A stretch of 64,000 bases of DNA from Heloderma charlesbogerti (GCA_026122225.1 JANEZZ010000728.1:2790001-2854000), one strand, 5' to 3'; shown: positions 21,217 through 31,564, numbered from the stretch's first letter. Made by a program: numbers and translations. Notes: a model not told the origin generated them from the letters alone.

Positions 21217-21491
21217 AAGAGAATAACATGCTTTCATCATGATAAGGTAAATCACAAAAATACATGCAAGTTATAATCACCAAGAGCATAATGGAAGTAA
21301 TAGCAAGCATATTGTTAATACAGTAAGCTCTAACTTCCTCTTGATCTAATAGTTAATATCAACATTCATATTTACCTAAACAGAAGGCATGGTGGAAAGA
21401 GTTAGCAGAAGCATGTTTGGTGGGTTTCTTGTTCTCCCAGGATCTCTTTGCCAGCCAGATCAAGCCCTTACCTTTTATAACCTCAATGTTC

Positions 21492-21600
21492 ATAGAATCG
21501 TAGGGTTGGAAGGGGCCTATAAGACCATCAAGTCCTACCCTCGATGTTGATGACCTCAACCAAAGCATCAAACAGGGTCTTACTCCTGTACTTAGCTTTA
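21492..21600 (-). mobile_element. CR1 3' end fragment
   Basis: 'catagaatcgtagggttgga' then 'aggggcctataagaccatca' and 'agtcctaccctcgatg' is the reverse complement of the CR1 terminus seen at 12980-13047. Confidence 0.7.
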
Positions 21601-22016
21601 GCATCCACACCTAAGAGGACTGCTTCCCAGTGCAGCCAGGTTTACTACTGACTGCAGAAGCAACTTAATGAAGGTATCCCTCCTAAAACAGGAAGCTTTT
21701 CACTTCCAATAATTAACCCACCCACTAGTGGCAACCTTTTTTGCCCCATTTCAAAGAATACTTCCCAATACTCACAGTAAGCTCAAACCACACACACAGA
21801 ACTAATGTGTACAAAGCACAGTACAGTCTTTTCAATTTCACACACTATAATGCATATCCTGTCTTTTCAGTTTCACACACTATAATGCATATTCTATAAT
21901 GCACATGGAAATTAACGAATGGTCAGCATAAACTGATTCTCCACATCCTCTTGTAATATTAGTCTTTTAGCTGACAACATCGGAGAGATAAACACTCGCC
22001 TCCTATAATGCAATAG

Positions 22017-22127
22017 ATTGGGGACCTTATAACTGTTTCAACATTTGAATGAGTGGCCTGTAGATGCCACCTTCAAAGGGATACTTATATGGTTATCTGG
22101 TCCTCTTTTGTTGAAGCCTATGTATAA
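22017..22127 (+). mobile_element. L1 ORF2 C-terminal end
   Basis: The plus strand reads IGDLITVSTFE, a stop, then VACRCHLQRDTYMVIW and SSFVEAYV followed by TAA at 22125-22127. The matching end at 51990-52103 reads WIEDLTTLSAFEQVVYRCH. Both agree with the DWL..L..FE..VY....F..IW end of L1 ORF2. The microsatellite at 22149 follows directly. Confidence 0.65.
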
Positions 22128-22141
22128 TTGCTAGTAGGTTG

Positions 22142-22148
<7 letters not shown>

Positions 22149-22179
<31 letters not shown>

Positions 22180-22206
22180 TGTGTGCGCGCGCGTGCGCGC
22201 ATGCGT
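22149..22206. repeat. (TA)n-(GTGCGC)n microsatellite
   Basis: A pure (TA) run of about 28 bp is followed by alternating G/T and G/C purine-pyrimidine steps ('gtgtgcgcgcgcgtgcgcgc'). It lies just after the L1 end. Confidence 0.9.
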
Positions 22207-22209
22207 TCA

Positions 22210-23025
22210 TATAGTTAACATGTATTCATTGCTATGGATATACAGAACTTTATATTTTAAAATTCTCCTATTGAAATCAATGAGACTCAGAATGTGGATA
22301 TTCTCTTTAGTGTACAAATCTAGATCCCCTTTCTGTTTCTCCTCCTAGAGGAAAACTACCATAGCTGTCAAACCTTCTAGAGAACCCCTCGGGTTGGTAA
22401 TTGCATTATGTTATTATCTGATGCAATAGTTCTCTTGGGACTGATTTAGAACCACTATAGTAACCACAGTTACAGCTAACTGGATTTGAAAAGCAAAACA
22501 AAGCCAAAGTTCCCAGATGTGACATAGTAGCAATACAGCCTAATTTCATAGATGCCACATTCATTGTTTGTGTTTTAGAACTTTCTCTCCTCCTCCATAC
22601 CACCACCAGGTAAAAGAAGAGAGAATATGTTTAGTTCGGAAAAATTCAAGCTATAGCAAGTGGTTTTTGCTCTTGACTGGAAAATTCAAGAGGGGAGGGG
22701 GAAAAAAACTGATATATCGTGCGATGTTAACAGGGCCACACAAATAGTGGTGGTATCTTGGAGAATGTGTTTCTTCACTGAGCACTTCATTTAATAATGC
22801 CAAGCAATTACTGACTTGTATTTGGGGATCCTAAAGGACAAAGAAAGCATTTGTTAGGAAAGGGAACGGAAATAAAAAGACAAGCCAATGGTGAAGGATT
22901 TATAAAGTCAACGAATCAATGCTCTCCTACAGTCTTCTCCTACATTGGTCCAAGCATAGCTGGGATTCACAGTAACTCAATTACCATTGCATGAAGGAAG
23001 AGCGGGGCCCACGTTTTCTATCCTG
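22210..23025. other. Intergenic stretch, no gene recognised
   Basis: No gene or certain repeat. Ordinary A/T-rich DNA. Confidence 0.4.
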
Positions 23026-23026
23026 C

Positions 23027-23350
23027 TGCCAGGGCTGGTCCTACCATTAGGCAGGGTGAGGTGGCTGCCTCAGGCAATAGATGCTGGTGGGTGAGGAAGG
23101 GGGTGGGTTGTTGGAGGATAGAGCTGTGTATTCCACATAGCCCGCCCTGTGCCCTCTAAGCATTTTAGCCTTGTTGAATGGTAAAAGCACACATGCAAAA
23201 GCTGGGAACCCACCAAACAACAGGCACTCGGGGTGGGGTGGGGGGAGGACATGGCCATCTGGCAAACTCTGTAAAGCCAGATTAGGACCCCACATGGGCT
23301 GGATTTGGCCCACAGCCCAGAGGTTTAACACCCCTGTTGCAGAGGAATCC
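23027..23350. repeat. Diverged DNA-element-like repeats (two adjoining blocks)
   Basis: Block 1 ('cagggctggtcctaccatta', 'ggcagggtgaggtggctg', 'cctcaggcaatagatgctgg') is a repeat I associate with squamate genomes. Block 2 ('gggctggatttggcccac', 'agcccagaggtttaacac', 'ccctgttgcagag') resembles the end of a hAT-like element. Complete termini were not found. Confidence 0.4.
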
Positions 23351-23577
23351 ATGATGAAGAGGGAGAGAAAAATAATATATTAAAGAAGGCCTTTTTACTA
23401 ACAATTCATGATGGCTTTTCTTCAAACACCTAAAAAGGTGCCTGTCTTGAGGTTTTGGCAATATGCACAATTATCATTCTCTCTATTTCTAAAATTCAGC
23501 AGTTAGCATGAATCTTTATGTAGCGTGAATCCTTATGTAGCCAAAATGCCACTATCCACTAAAAAGAGGGGTCAGGT

Positions 23578-24272
23578 AAGCTCCATAGCTCTCTGTTTCT
23601 TGGGAGTGAGTGGCTGGAATGAGCAACCAAGGTGAGCAAATAGGAGTGTTACGTGTGGGGGGGTGGATTTGTGGGCTTTGAGGGGAATTTGTGGCTTGTT
23701 TGAAGCTTTCTTTTATTTCAGTGTCTGCTCTCTCTGTTTAAGCTGCTGGATCACCTGACACAGCCTGCTATTTTGTGGCTGTTTTTTCCTTTTTTCAAAC
23801 CGCTTTTTAAAAAAAACTTTGGGTGGAGCTTTGGCTGGTGAGTCACCTGACTCAGCCTACAAAAGCTTGTGGGTGGGGCCACATTCCACAGCTGGAGGTG
23901 TTCAGGGCAGATGAGCTCTTTAGCAAGGCTCTCTTGTTTCCTGGGAGTGAACAAATAGGGGAGTTTTATGTGGGACTCTAGGGAAATGGTAGAGTCATCT
24001 AGAGAGTCTAGTACCATGGATGTTGAGGGAGCTGTTCCAGTTACCTGCAGGGTGTGTTCACCATGTTTGTCTTTCTGCCTGAGGACAACGTGAGCTACAC
24101 TTGCGGTCAGTGCAAGCTTGTAGCTCTGCTGGAAAAGGTGAAGGAACCGGAGGTATGCCTCTCTACACTCTGTCTGCTTCCTGGAGGATGAAATGTTTTT
24201 AGATGAGGGGTAGGAGGCCCTTGTATAAGAACACCAGGAAGGGGAGGCTGGATGAATGTGACACATAGTGAC
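23578..24272 (+). mobile_element. LINE 5' region with tandem units and an ORF1-like zinc-motif start
   Basis: Two related blocks about 330 bp apart ('agctctctgtttcttggga' with 'gtgagcaaataggagtgtta', and 'ggctctcttgtttcctggga' with 'gtgaacaaataggggagttt') look like tandem 5' UTR monomers. Downstream, an ATG at 24016 starts MDVEGAVPVTCRVCS. After one frameshift near 24059 the frame continues TMFVFLPEDNVSYTCGQCK and LVALLEKVKEPE. Two CxxC pairs followed by a coiled-coil-like start recall the ORF1 of CR1-like LINEs. The element is cut by the SINE at 24273. The family is inferred. Confidence 0.5.
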
Positions 24273-24478
24273 AGCCAGTGTGGTGTAGTGGTTAGAGTGT
24301 TGGACTGGTACTTGGTAGATCTGGGTTTTACTCCCCACTTGGCCATGAAGCTCATGGGGTAGTCACTGACTCTCAGCCTAACCTACCTCACAGGGTTGTC
24401 GTGAGGATAATATGGAGAGGAGGAAGAGGATTGGATTCCTTGCAAGAGGAAAAAAGGCAGGATAGAAATGTAATAATC
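24273..24478 (+). mobile_element. MIR/CORE-type tRNA SINE, full length
   Basis: A tRNA-like head with an A-box-like 'gtggtgtagtggttagagtg' and a B-box-like 'agatctgggttttactccc'. A CORE body follows ('gtagtcactgactctcagcc', 'taacctacctcacaggg', 'ttgtcgtgaggataatatg'). The 3' tail is 'tgcaagaggaaaaaaggcag' and 'gatagaaatgtaataa'. Other copies: 30855-31048 and 44728-44946 (+), 45510-45730 and 61672-62457 (-). Confidence 0.85.
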
Positions 24479-24796
24479 TGTAAACATTCCATACAAGTTG
24501 TAGAGAATTCCTGAATGGACAGGATTTCCCTTCATAGACCAGAACAGGGAGACTTTGTGTACACAAGTCTTTGGTATATTGGTTCATGCAAGAAAATAGG
24601 GAATTCCTGCATAATAGAAATGCTCTGGAAACTTCAACTTCCTGATACTTCTGGAGAAGGCAGAATAAAAATCCAAATAAATAACTAAACTCTGAGTTAC
24701 ATCTGGCCTTTATGTCTTCAGGAATGGGATTCAGCCATTGCTGCTTTGTCCCAGAATATTAGGTGTAATCTGATACCTGGAACATGTACTACTAAT

Positions 24797-25324
24797 TGTC
24801 AAGGGCTCCTTGGAGGCCTCTCTCAGTCTAATCCAGTAGTCAAGTCCAGACACCCACAAAGGGATTCTTTTCAAAGCTTTATTCCTCTTTTACAACTTAA
24901 CAACTCTACCGTTAGCAACTAGATATGAGCAGCAGAATAACTATGCTCTAAGTTGGAACAGTTGGTCCCTGTTTGAAAGGAGAATCACTGGCAGACCCCT
25001 GAACTTAAGGACTAGGGAGAGTCCCTCCCCTTTTTCCTTGGATCCTCTGGGCGCAGCCGTTGTTTGCGCGCCAACCGGGAACTACGCCTCCTTTCTGCGC
25101 CCTCCATTTGGCGCTGCTCTGTGTCGGCGTCGCGCGTCCATGAAGTCTGCTTCCTGCGCTCTGTCACTCCCAGGACTGCTATCTAAGCTAGGAATGCTGG
25201 TGGGAGGAATCTCCATCAGCTGTTGGCCCCGGGAAAAAGAGCGCGCTCCTCTCCCAGGAGTGACTGCTCTTCCTCAGAATCAGAACTACTCTGGGATTCT
25301 ATGGGCTCAGTGTCCACCCTGACA
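24797..25324 (-). mobile_element. Solo LTR, copy 3, with perfect 5-bp target duplication
   Basis: 528 bp with TGTCA...TGACA ends, flanked by CTAAT on both sides (24792-24796 and 25325-25329). That proves a single integration followed by LTR-LTR recombination or loss of the interior. Orientation is minus, by the AATAAAG motif opposite plus-strand 'gctttattcctc' at about 24870. By eye it is very close to copy 1. No coding region remains. Confidence 0.9.
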
Positions 25325-25463
25325 CTAATCACTAATTCATTCACTCGGCAGTCTCCATTTTGAAACTGAGCCTACGCTGCAGACTGCATGGCCACAAGAC
25401 CTGGGCTAATTTTTGAACTTCTCTGTTTCTTCCCCCATCCCCTGCTTCTTATGCTACCTAGCT

Positions 25464-25695
25464 CAGGGGTGCAAAACCTCCGGCCCATCCTGCCTCTTGG
25501 GGTTCCTCTGAATCCCTTCAGAGGAGATCTCTGCTGCTATCTTAGATCAAAGCTAGAAGTGGGGATGCGGGGCGGCCTGGGCTTTCCTCTGTGCCTCCTT
25601 CCAGCACAAAGAAAGAAAAAAGAGCCCTAACATCATCTGCCTTGCAGGGTGGGGTGCAATCTGGCCCTATATCCTAAAATAGTTCTGCATCCCTG
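25464..25695. mobile_element. hAT-like MITE
   Basis: Ends CAGGGGTGCAAAAC and GTTCTGCATCCCTG are inverted repeats at 12 of 14 positions. The flanks ACCTAGCT and ACCTGACC agree at 5 of 8, a weak duplication. The 232-bp interior has no transposase. Confidence 0.55.
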
Positions 25696-25703
25696 ACCTG
25701 ACC

Positions 25704-25800
25704 TGATGAAGAGTTCTGGAGGACTCAAAAGCTTGCACAATCTTTTATGACATTGTACTTGGTCCTCATAAAGGCATTGCCTAACTGCAAATTTTGGATT
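25704..25800 (+). repeat. Retroelement 3' tail (Penelope-like?)
   Basis: 'gatgaagagttctggaggac', 'tcaaaagcttgcacaatc', 'ttggtcctcataaaggcatt', 'gcctaactgcaaatttt'. Related to 16978-17053 and, in reverse, to 34640-34745. Class not established. Confidence 0.4.
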
Positions 25801-25804
25801 TCCT

Positions 25805-27890
25805 CCCTGCATTTTGAATTTTTGTTCATGGACAAAAGATAGCACAGCTATCTTTGTCCTTAGCTTTCGAGTGTATAATTTTTTTCAACTCATCTGCTTT
25901 TTCTTAAAATTATATCAGTAGCATAGTTTGGCCTCCAAACCTGATATTTAATTTAACTTCATTTATTACTATTTACTCATATGTGCAAATCTACTGAAAT
26001 GTTACAGTAAAAATGGCCTGATGGAATTTCAGACTGAGGTCTGCTCTCTATCCTAAAATTAACACACAGATGGAATCTTGCAGCCATTATGCTGATTTAG
26101 TAATACAATGATATCTTTATTCTGTCATGTTGCTGCAACAAAAAGACTATTTACAACTAACTTCGATCCAAACCAGACATGACCTTAATTGCATGAATGA
26201 ATGGAATTAACGTGTAAATTTTGTGTTATGTAAATAACAGCTATGGGGAAGCTCAAGCAGCCTCAGAACTGTGTAGGACTAGGATGAGGGGAAGGTTTTG
26301 ATTTTTTACGAGCTGCAGCCCTGCCAATAGAAGCTTCCCCGTGAAATGAAACTAAAGTTGAAAAGATTCTTTTTGTTTAGCCCATGGCAAGGAGAGAAGT
26401 TAAACACTCTTCTCCAACCATCATAGCAGCAAGACTTCAGGATTCCCCTTGGCTACTATTTGCATAACACAAAAATGCATGCTAATTGTATTGATGCAAT
26501 TAACCACAGGGTCTAGTTTGGCTGTGCTGTTTTTAAAGATCACCCTGCTAAAGAAGATCCTGGTTCTTCTTGATCACTACTCTGATTTACTCTATGTAGT
26601 GGGATGCTTTCATAGTCTGTTGATTATTTTCTCATCTTAACAGTTTCTAAAAGAAAGCTACTGCTGTGTCTGTGTAACACCTTTTGTCCCCCACTGTGCA
26701 ACCATTTATTATCATTAACCAGGCTTGTGCAGCCACAAATGCGCCTTAGAATCTGTCTAGGAAATTTTGCATGGTTTTCTCATAATGCATCAGCATAAGC
26801 AGAGCGACATTAGCAGCATATGGACAATACACTGGCAACATCCTAATTCTTGACAACTGGAAGAGGGCAAGGCTAGCCAGTGCTGCAACAGACATGATGC
26901 GAGACCTGCTTCGTGCGGCAAAATGACTGTCACTTTATTTAATTGCAGAACAGCTAGACTGGCTACACGCACAAAACATAATGAGAACTACCCATGTCAG
27001 ACCTCCACAACTACTGACCCTAAAGCCCAATGCAACCCACCAGGAGCTCAATAAGCCACCTGTTCTGATATTTTTATTTTGGGCTGCAACAAACAGGGGC
27101 CTTGCTGAGATGTGACAGTCTACAATACATGGCTGCTGGGTTACATTTGGCCTTGTGGGTCACAGCTCGTGCAGACCTGTACTACATATTATCTTAAATC
27201 TGTCTTTACACCTAAATTCCCTGGTGTTCATACCACTGCAGTACTTCCAGGACTGAACTAAGATGAGCAGTTAAAAATACACCACTGTGTTGATTCTTAC
27301 AACACTACCATGGAGACATGCTCCTCTTCAAGCCTGCTCTCTTCAAACCCCCTTGACCTTAAATCACACTATGCAGCCTTGGGGTGGGGGTCAGTTGTGC
27401 TGTAGGCGACTAGTAGGTAGGCCCACAGCTGGGCTTCAGTTCAGAATTCAAGGGGTGGTTCTGCTTATCATTTGTGTGAACAAGTCAACACCCCTCCTAA
27501 TATCCTAGCACAGTGTTGATTTGCAGCACTTGCAACAAAGAATTTTTAAAAATCTATTTTTGTTACTCAAGTAAGAAAATAGGGGTGAACACACAGAAGG
27601 GTGACACATTTCTCCTAAATATATACTAATTTTCATGCAAAAATTCTCTTTGCAAAATATAGCACCTATTAGCACTATTATTCTGTGAACATGCTAGAAA
27701 CATCTAGGCTTATATTTGTAGAAGCACTCTTGCTATGGCTGGGCCCAATTAAGCTTTAATTTGATTAGCACTTTTCATTTGGCCTTTTAAAACAAAATGG
27801 TCTAGTACATGCAAACTGTCCATAAGAAATTACAAATTTTGTTGATCCTAGTTTTCTTTGCTCTCGTCTCCCCATTTCCAAATCTTGTCA
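25805..27890. other. Intergenic stretch, no gene recognised
   Basis: About 2 kb of A/T-rich DNA in which I see no coding motif, tRNA or clear repeat. A few 60-90-codon open frames occur, as expected by chance. Confidence 0.45.
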
Positions 27891-27892
27891 TT

Positions 27893-27941
27893 ACCTAGGG
27901 AGGTGGTGGGGCCCCTCCAACCCTACTGTTCTATGATTCCC
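27893..27941 (+). mobile_element. CR1 3' terminal fragment
   Basis: 'cctagggaggtggtggggcc', 'cctccaaccctactgttcta', 'tgattcc' is a short CR1 end, with most of the 3' UTR deleted. Confidence 0.6.
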
Positions 27942-27994
27942 TTTGTATGGCAGTTTGTAAGCTTTAATTTTTCTAAGTGCTTTCGGAGATCTAT

Positions 27995-28135
27995 GCCAGC
28001 CTTCCCCCAACCTAGGGCCTCCAGGTGTGTTGGAATACAACTCCCAGAAACCCCTAGCCAGCTGGCTGAGGGATTTTGGGAGTTGCAGTCCAACACATCT
28101 GGAAGGTACAGGTTGGGGAAGGATGCTGTATGCAA
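27995..28135. mobile_element. hAT-like foldback MITE, family A
   Basis: 'gccttcccccaacctaggg' on the left is mirrored by 'ggtacaggttggggaagg' on the right. The inner arms 'gttggaatacaactccc' and 'gggagttgcagtccaac' pair. Confidence 0.72.
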
Positions 28136-28226
28136 TCTGCCTCCCATACCTGATACCTGGCCATGTACCAGCTTTACTTCCTGCTGGCTGTGCCTTGGGT
28201 GTTGGCCCAAAGGCAACACTTAGAGA

Positions 28227-28526
28227 CTGGTTTACACAACAGACAACACACACTCAACCCATATTCAAGGGTTGAACTGTGGGTTGTTATTGAAATGTGG
28301 GTTGTTGTGTGAATCCAGCTGTGCTAACAAACCATAGTTTATTGACCACAAACAACCCACAGTTCGCAACATAACAAACCATGGGTTCTCCTCATGGGTT
28401 GTTTGTGGTTAACAAACCGTGTTTGTTAGTATGGTTGGGTAAACACAACAATCCATTATTCAATGATAACCCACACTCAACTGTGGATATGGACCGAGTG
28501 TGGATTGATGTGTTGTGTGAACCCAG
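28227..28526. mobile_element. Foldback MITE with ~130-bp arms
   Basis: The left end 'ctggtttacacaac' (28227) pairs with the right end 'gttgtgtgaacccag' (28526). Pairing continues through 'tcaacccatattcaa'/'ggatatggaccg', 'gtgggttgttattgaa'/'ttcaatgataacccac', and 'accacaaacaaccca'/'tgggttgtttgtggt'. The small unpaired centre is near 28360-28395. No coding capacity and no clear target duplication. Confidence 0.75.
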
Positions 28527-28926
28527 CCATCGACAGCAAGTGAGGGTAGAAAGTGCTTTATTCTGGAACTCCCACTGCTGTAGGAATGAGGGGTTCTGGT
28601 TCTTTGGATTAAGAGCATGGCCACTGATTGCAGATAGTTTGGGTTGTATCCAATGTTACTCTAACAAATGCCATTAATTTCAGTGGATTTACTCTAAGCA
28701 GGGTTTACATTGAATACAATCCTTTTTCTCCAATAGCCAGAAGGTGAATGTTTCTGGAGTACTTTTTATGTTCCCTCTAAACTGAGTCATGAGGTTTGGT
28801 GCATGCATGATGCTTGGCCACACTTTCCAGTGGTTCCCTTGTGAGAGAAAGAGATGCTGGAGGTGGGTTTTTTTAACAGCTAGGTGAGAGCTGGTGATCA
28901 TAGATTGGCCTTTAATTTCCCCCCCC

Positions 28927-29164
28927 TTTTTTTTTTTAAACCAGAGATCAGCACTTTTTATTGGAAAACAGCAGTAGAAGATACAAGTGTTTCTGGTGTG
29001 GGATTGAGATTCTTCCTCTTCTTCCTCATTTCCAAGATAGAAAGGTGGAGAAGATCTGGAGGAATGGTGGTTGCATTACCATAGTTTTGTGTATTGCTCT
29101 CTACAAACTGGCTCTGTTCGATGGCCACCATTGCTTGTTTTTCATATCTTCTGGTGGCAGTCAT
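28927..29164 (-). pseudogene. Possible poly(A)-tailed retrocopy of unknown origin
   Basis: On the minus strand a short frame starts MTATRRYEKQAMVAIEQSQF and ends LVSSTAVFQ. Its TAA stop lies inside an AATAAA (plus strand 28957-28962), followed about 20 bases later by an 11-base A run (T run at 28927-28937). Spacing from AATAAA to A-tract is right for a retroposed mRNA end. I do not recognise the protein. It could also be a chance frame beside an A-rich tract. Confidence 0.3.
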
Positions 29165-29217
29165 TTACAGCCAGACCCATAAGCCAGTTAAACCTGAAGT
29201 AATTGGGTTTAGACAAA

Positions 29218-29440
29218 GTTGGGAATAACATTGGGCTTGGACCAGGAAACTCTAGGTTTAAATCCCTGCACAGCTATGAATCTCATTGGAGGTCTTGGGG
29301 AAAATCAAGATATTTCAGGTTAACTTACTACACAGCTCTTTTGTGACAGAGATACAAAAGTATGTTTTCAAGTATGCTGCCGTGGAATCCTTAGAGCAAG
29401 GGTGAAATACAAGTGGGATAAATAAGCAAGGTAATGTTGG
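29218..29440 (+). mobile_element. Old MIR/CORE-type SINE
   Basis: 'aaactctaggtttaaatccc' (B-box-like), then 'gaggtcttggggaaaatcaa', 'aacttactacacagctc' and 'aagtgggataaataa' follow the MIR order, but diverged. Confidence 0.5.
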
Positions 29441-29504
29441 AAGCAATCGTACATGTATTTTCTAGGAAGTAGTTTACATTGGAGTTAATGGGACTTCCAT
29501 TAAA

Positions 29505-29760
29505 AAGGGTCCTGCTGGATCAGACTAAAGGCTGATCAAGTCCCATATTCTGTTCCCGTAGAGGTCAACCAGGTGCCTATAGGAAGTCCACAAGCAGGAC
29601 ATAAGTGCAATAGCACCCCCTACCTCTTCCTTGTATTTTCCAGCAACTGGCATTGAGAGACATGCTGCTTTTGATCCTGGAGGTAATAGATAGCTACCAA
29701 GATGAACAGCCATTGATAGCTTTATCCTCCATATTCAGGACTAAGCTGCTAAACCTCAGC
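29505..29760 (+). repeat. Interspersed repeat family B, copy 2
   Basis: 'gggtcctgctggatcagact', 'tattctgttcccgtagagg', 'caaccaggtgcctatagg', 'aagtccacaagcaggacata' and 'tccagcaactggcattgaga' extend family B past the part kept at 2842-3010. Confidence 0.6.
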
Positions 29761-29764
29761 CAGA

Positions 29765-30590
29765 GCACTGGGACTAAAGATTGACTTATTCCCATGCATT
29801 CTGGTTTAATCAATGTATGGAATGGGCTGTAGGTCTCCTGCCCAACTACATAAATGCTCCCAGGGAAAGCATAAATGCATGCTGAAAAAAAGCAAGAACA
29901 ACCTATTTAGCTCCCTTTTTCATAGAATAATACACCTCCAGATCATTGAACATTGTTTAACAACCTGAAACATTTAAATTAAGTATCTGCTCTGGCAACT
30001 GGTGGCACTCTTTTAAGCATCTGAAGTGAACCATTGCAACCTTCTCGGGTACCATCTGTCATCCTTGTGCTCTGTTCTGCCAGCAAAGAGGAAATGCATC
30101 CAAAAGGGTTCAGTAAACCACATGTAGCTCCTCATCAAACATTTGGAAATATATGCCTAATGAAAAGAAAAAGGGAAGCTTATGTCAACTCGAATCCTGC
30201 CGATTTGAATCCTGAAATCCTCAAATTTGCAAAGCTGTTCCTTATCTCAGTTACTAATATCCCAGAAGCAGCAAGGATGCCAAGAAACTATCTGTTCCTG
30301 AACTTAAGTGCAGCCCGCCTTATATCTGAACCAATTAATCTTTGTTATTTTTCTGTTTTTAATTTTGTTTTCTGGTACCTTTTGGATTCTTTGGTGTTCT
30401 AGTACCAATATTGTAGTATGGCCACATTCTTAAGCAGTGGCCCACCCTTTATGGAAACTGGAGGCAAGCATTTATACCTGGAGGCAAGATCTCAGTCCAG
30501 CCCCAGTTCACTCACATGGAAATCGTGCACTCAATTATCAGATTAAGACAATTTACTTGTGAGTAAGCTCCACTGAAAACAATGAGACTT
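29765..30590. other. Intergenic stretch, no gene recognised
   Basis: Contains one 122-codon plus-strand open frame (30034-30402) without motifs I recognise, and no splice or poly(A) context that would support a gene. Confidence 0.4.
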
Positions 30591-30854
30591 GTGAGTAGAT
30601 ATTTATAAAATTATTTTGGAGTTCCCTTTGAGCCAGCAGACAGAGCCACCAAGGTGACTTACAATTTAAAACTTCGAAACAATGGACAAACTTTAAAATG
30701 TATCACATAACAGAATTAAGAGCAGGAAAAAACAATTTTAAACAGCGCAGAGCTAATATATTAAAGATGTGTGTGATTGCACTGTTAAAAACATAATTCC
30801 ATACTCAAGCTGAGAAATAATGATGCAAGTTATGCATATAAATAATATTTAGCA

Positions 30855-31048
30855 CATATGTGACTATGTGCAAATCCCCGCTCAACCCTGAAGGTCACTG
30901 GTGACCCTGAGACAGTCAACTATCTTGCAGCCTAACTTACCTCACAGGATAAAATGAAAGTAGGGTGCAGGAGGAAGAGAAGAACCATGTATCCTGCCTT
31001 GAACTCCTTCAAGGAAAGGTGGGATATAAATGCAATAAATAAATAAAA
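30855..31048 (+). mobile_element. MIR/CORE-type tRNA SINE, 5' truncated
   Basis: Body 'accctgagacagtcaactat', 'cagcctaacttacctcacag' and tail 'ggaaaggtgggatataaatg' with 'caataaataaataaa'. The tail and body match 24273-24478. The tRNA head is lost. Confidence 0.7.
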
Positions 31049-31106
31049 ATTCTGGCTGCAGATTCACCAAAGTAGTTCTAATTACTTAGTTTATTCTAGT
31101 ATACAG

Positions 31107-31130
31107 GAGGAGGAGGAGGAGGAGAAAAAA
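31107..31130. repeat. (GGA)n microsatellite
   Basis: A short run of GGA triplets, followed by A-rich sequence. Confidence 0.8.
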
Positions 31131-31477
31131 GGGTTCAAAGACTAGCAGTTTAAAAAGCAATCAAAGCATTCATACTCTATTATACATTTCAGAATCTAGG
31201 TGAATTCTCAATTTATTGATGCATACCATATGTGAGGAGCAGAGTTTCTTCCAAAAAACATTCAACAATAGGGGGCGAACAGTCTCTTTTTAGCTCCACT
31301 AGATGCAAGTGGGGCTGGGGGTGTGGAATAGCCTGGTCACTCAAATTTTGGGAGTTGGAGATTTATTTCCTGCTGTATGTCTGAATGACCCAATGGGAGA
31401 TTATCCCATGGTTGGGCAGTAGCATCAAGGGCTACCATTGGGATTCTCTCTATGTAAATAGGGCAGTTCCTTTACTG

Positions 31478-31562
31478 CAGGGGTAGGCAACCTAGTGCAA
31501 TCCAGATGCTTTGGACTACAACTCGCATTAAACTTGGCTGGGGCTTATGGGAGTTGTGTCTT
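31478..31562. repeat. Partial hAT-like foldback, family A
   Basis: Left end 'caggggtaggcaacctagtg', arms 'ttggactacaactcgcatt' and 'atgggagttgtgtc'. The right end is lost. Confidence 0.6.
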
Positions 31563-31564
31563 GA

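Noticed and set aside
24273..24345. Sequence that looks like a tRNA gene (A-box and B-box)
   Set aside because: It is the head of a SINE with CORE body and tail. Several copies exist here, and the cloverleaf is not intact.
30034..30402. 122-codon plus-strand frame
   Set aside because: No motif, no promoter or splice context, and a hydrophobic tail typical of A/T-rich chance frames.
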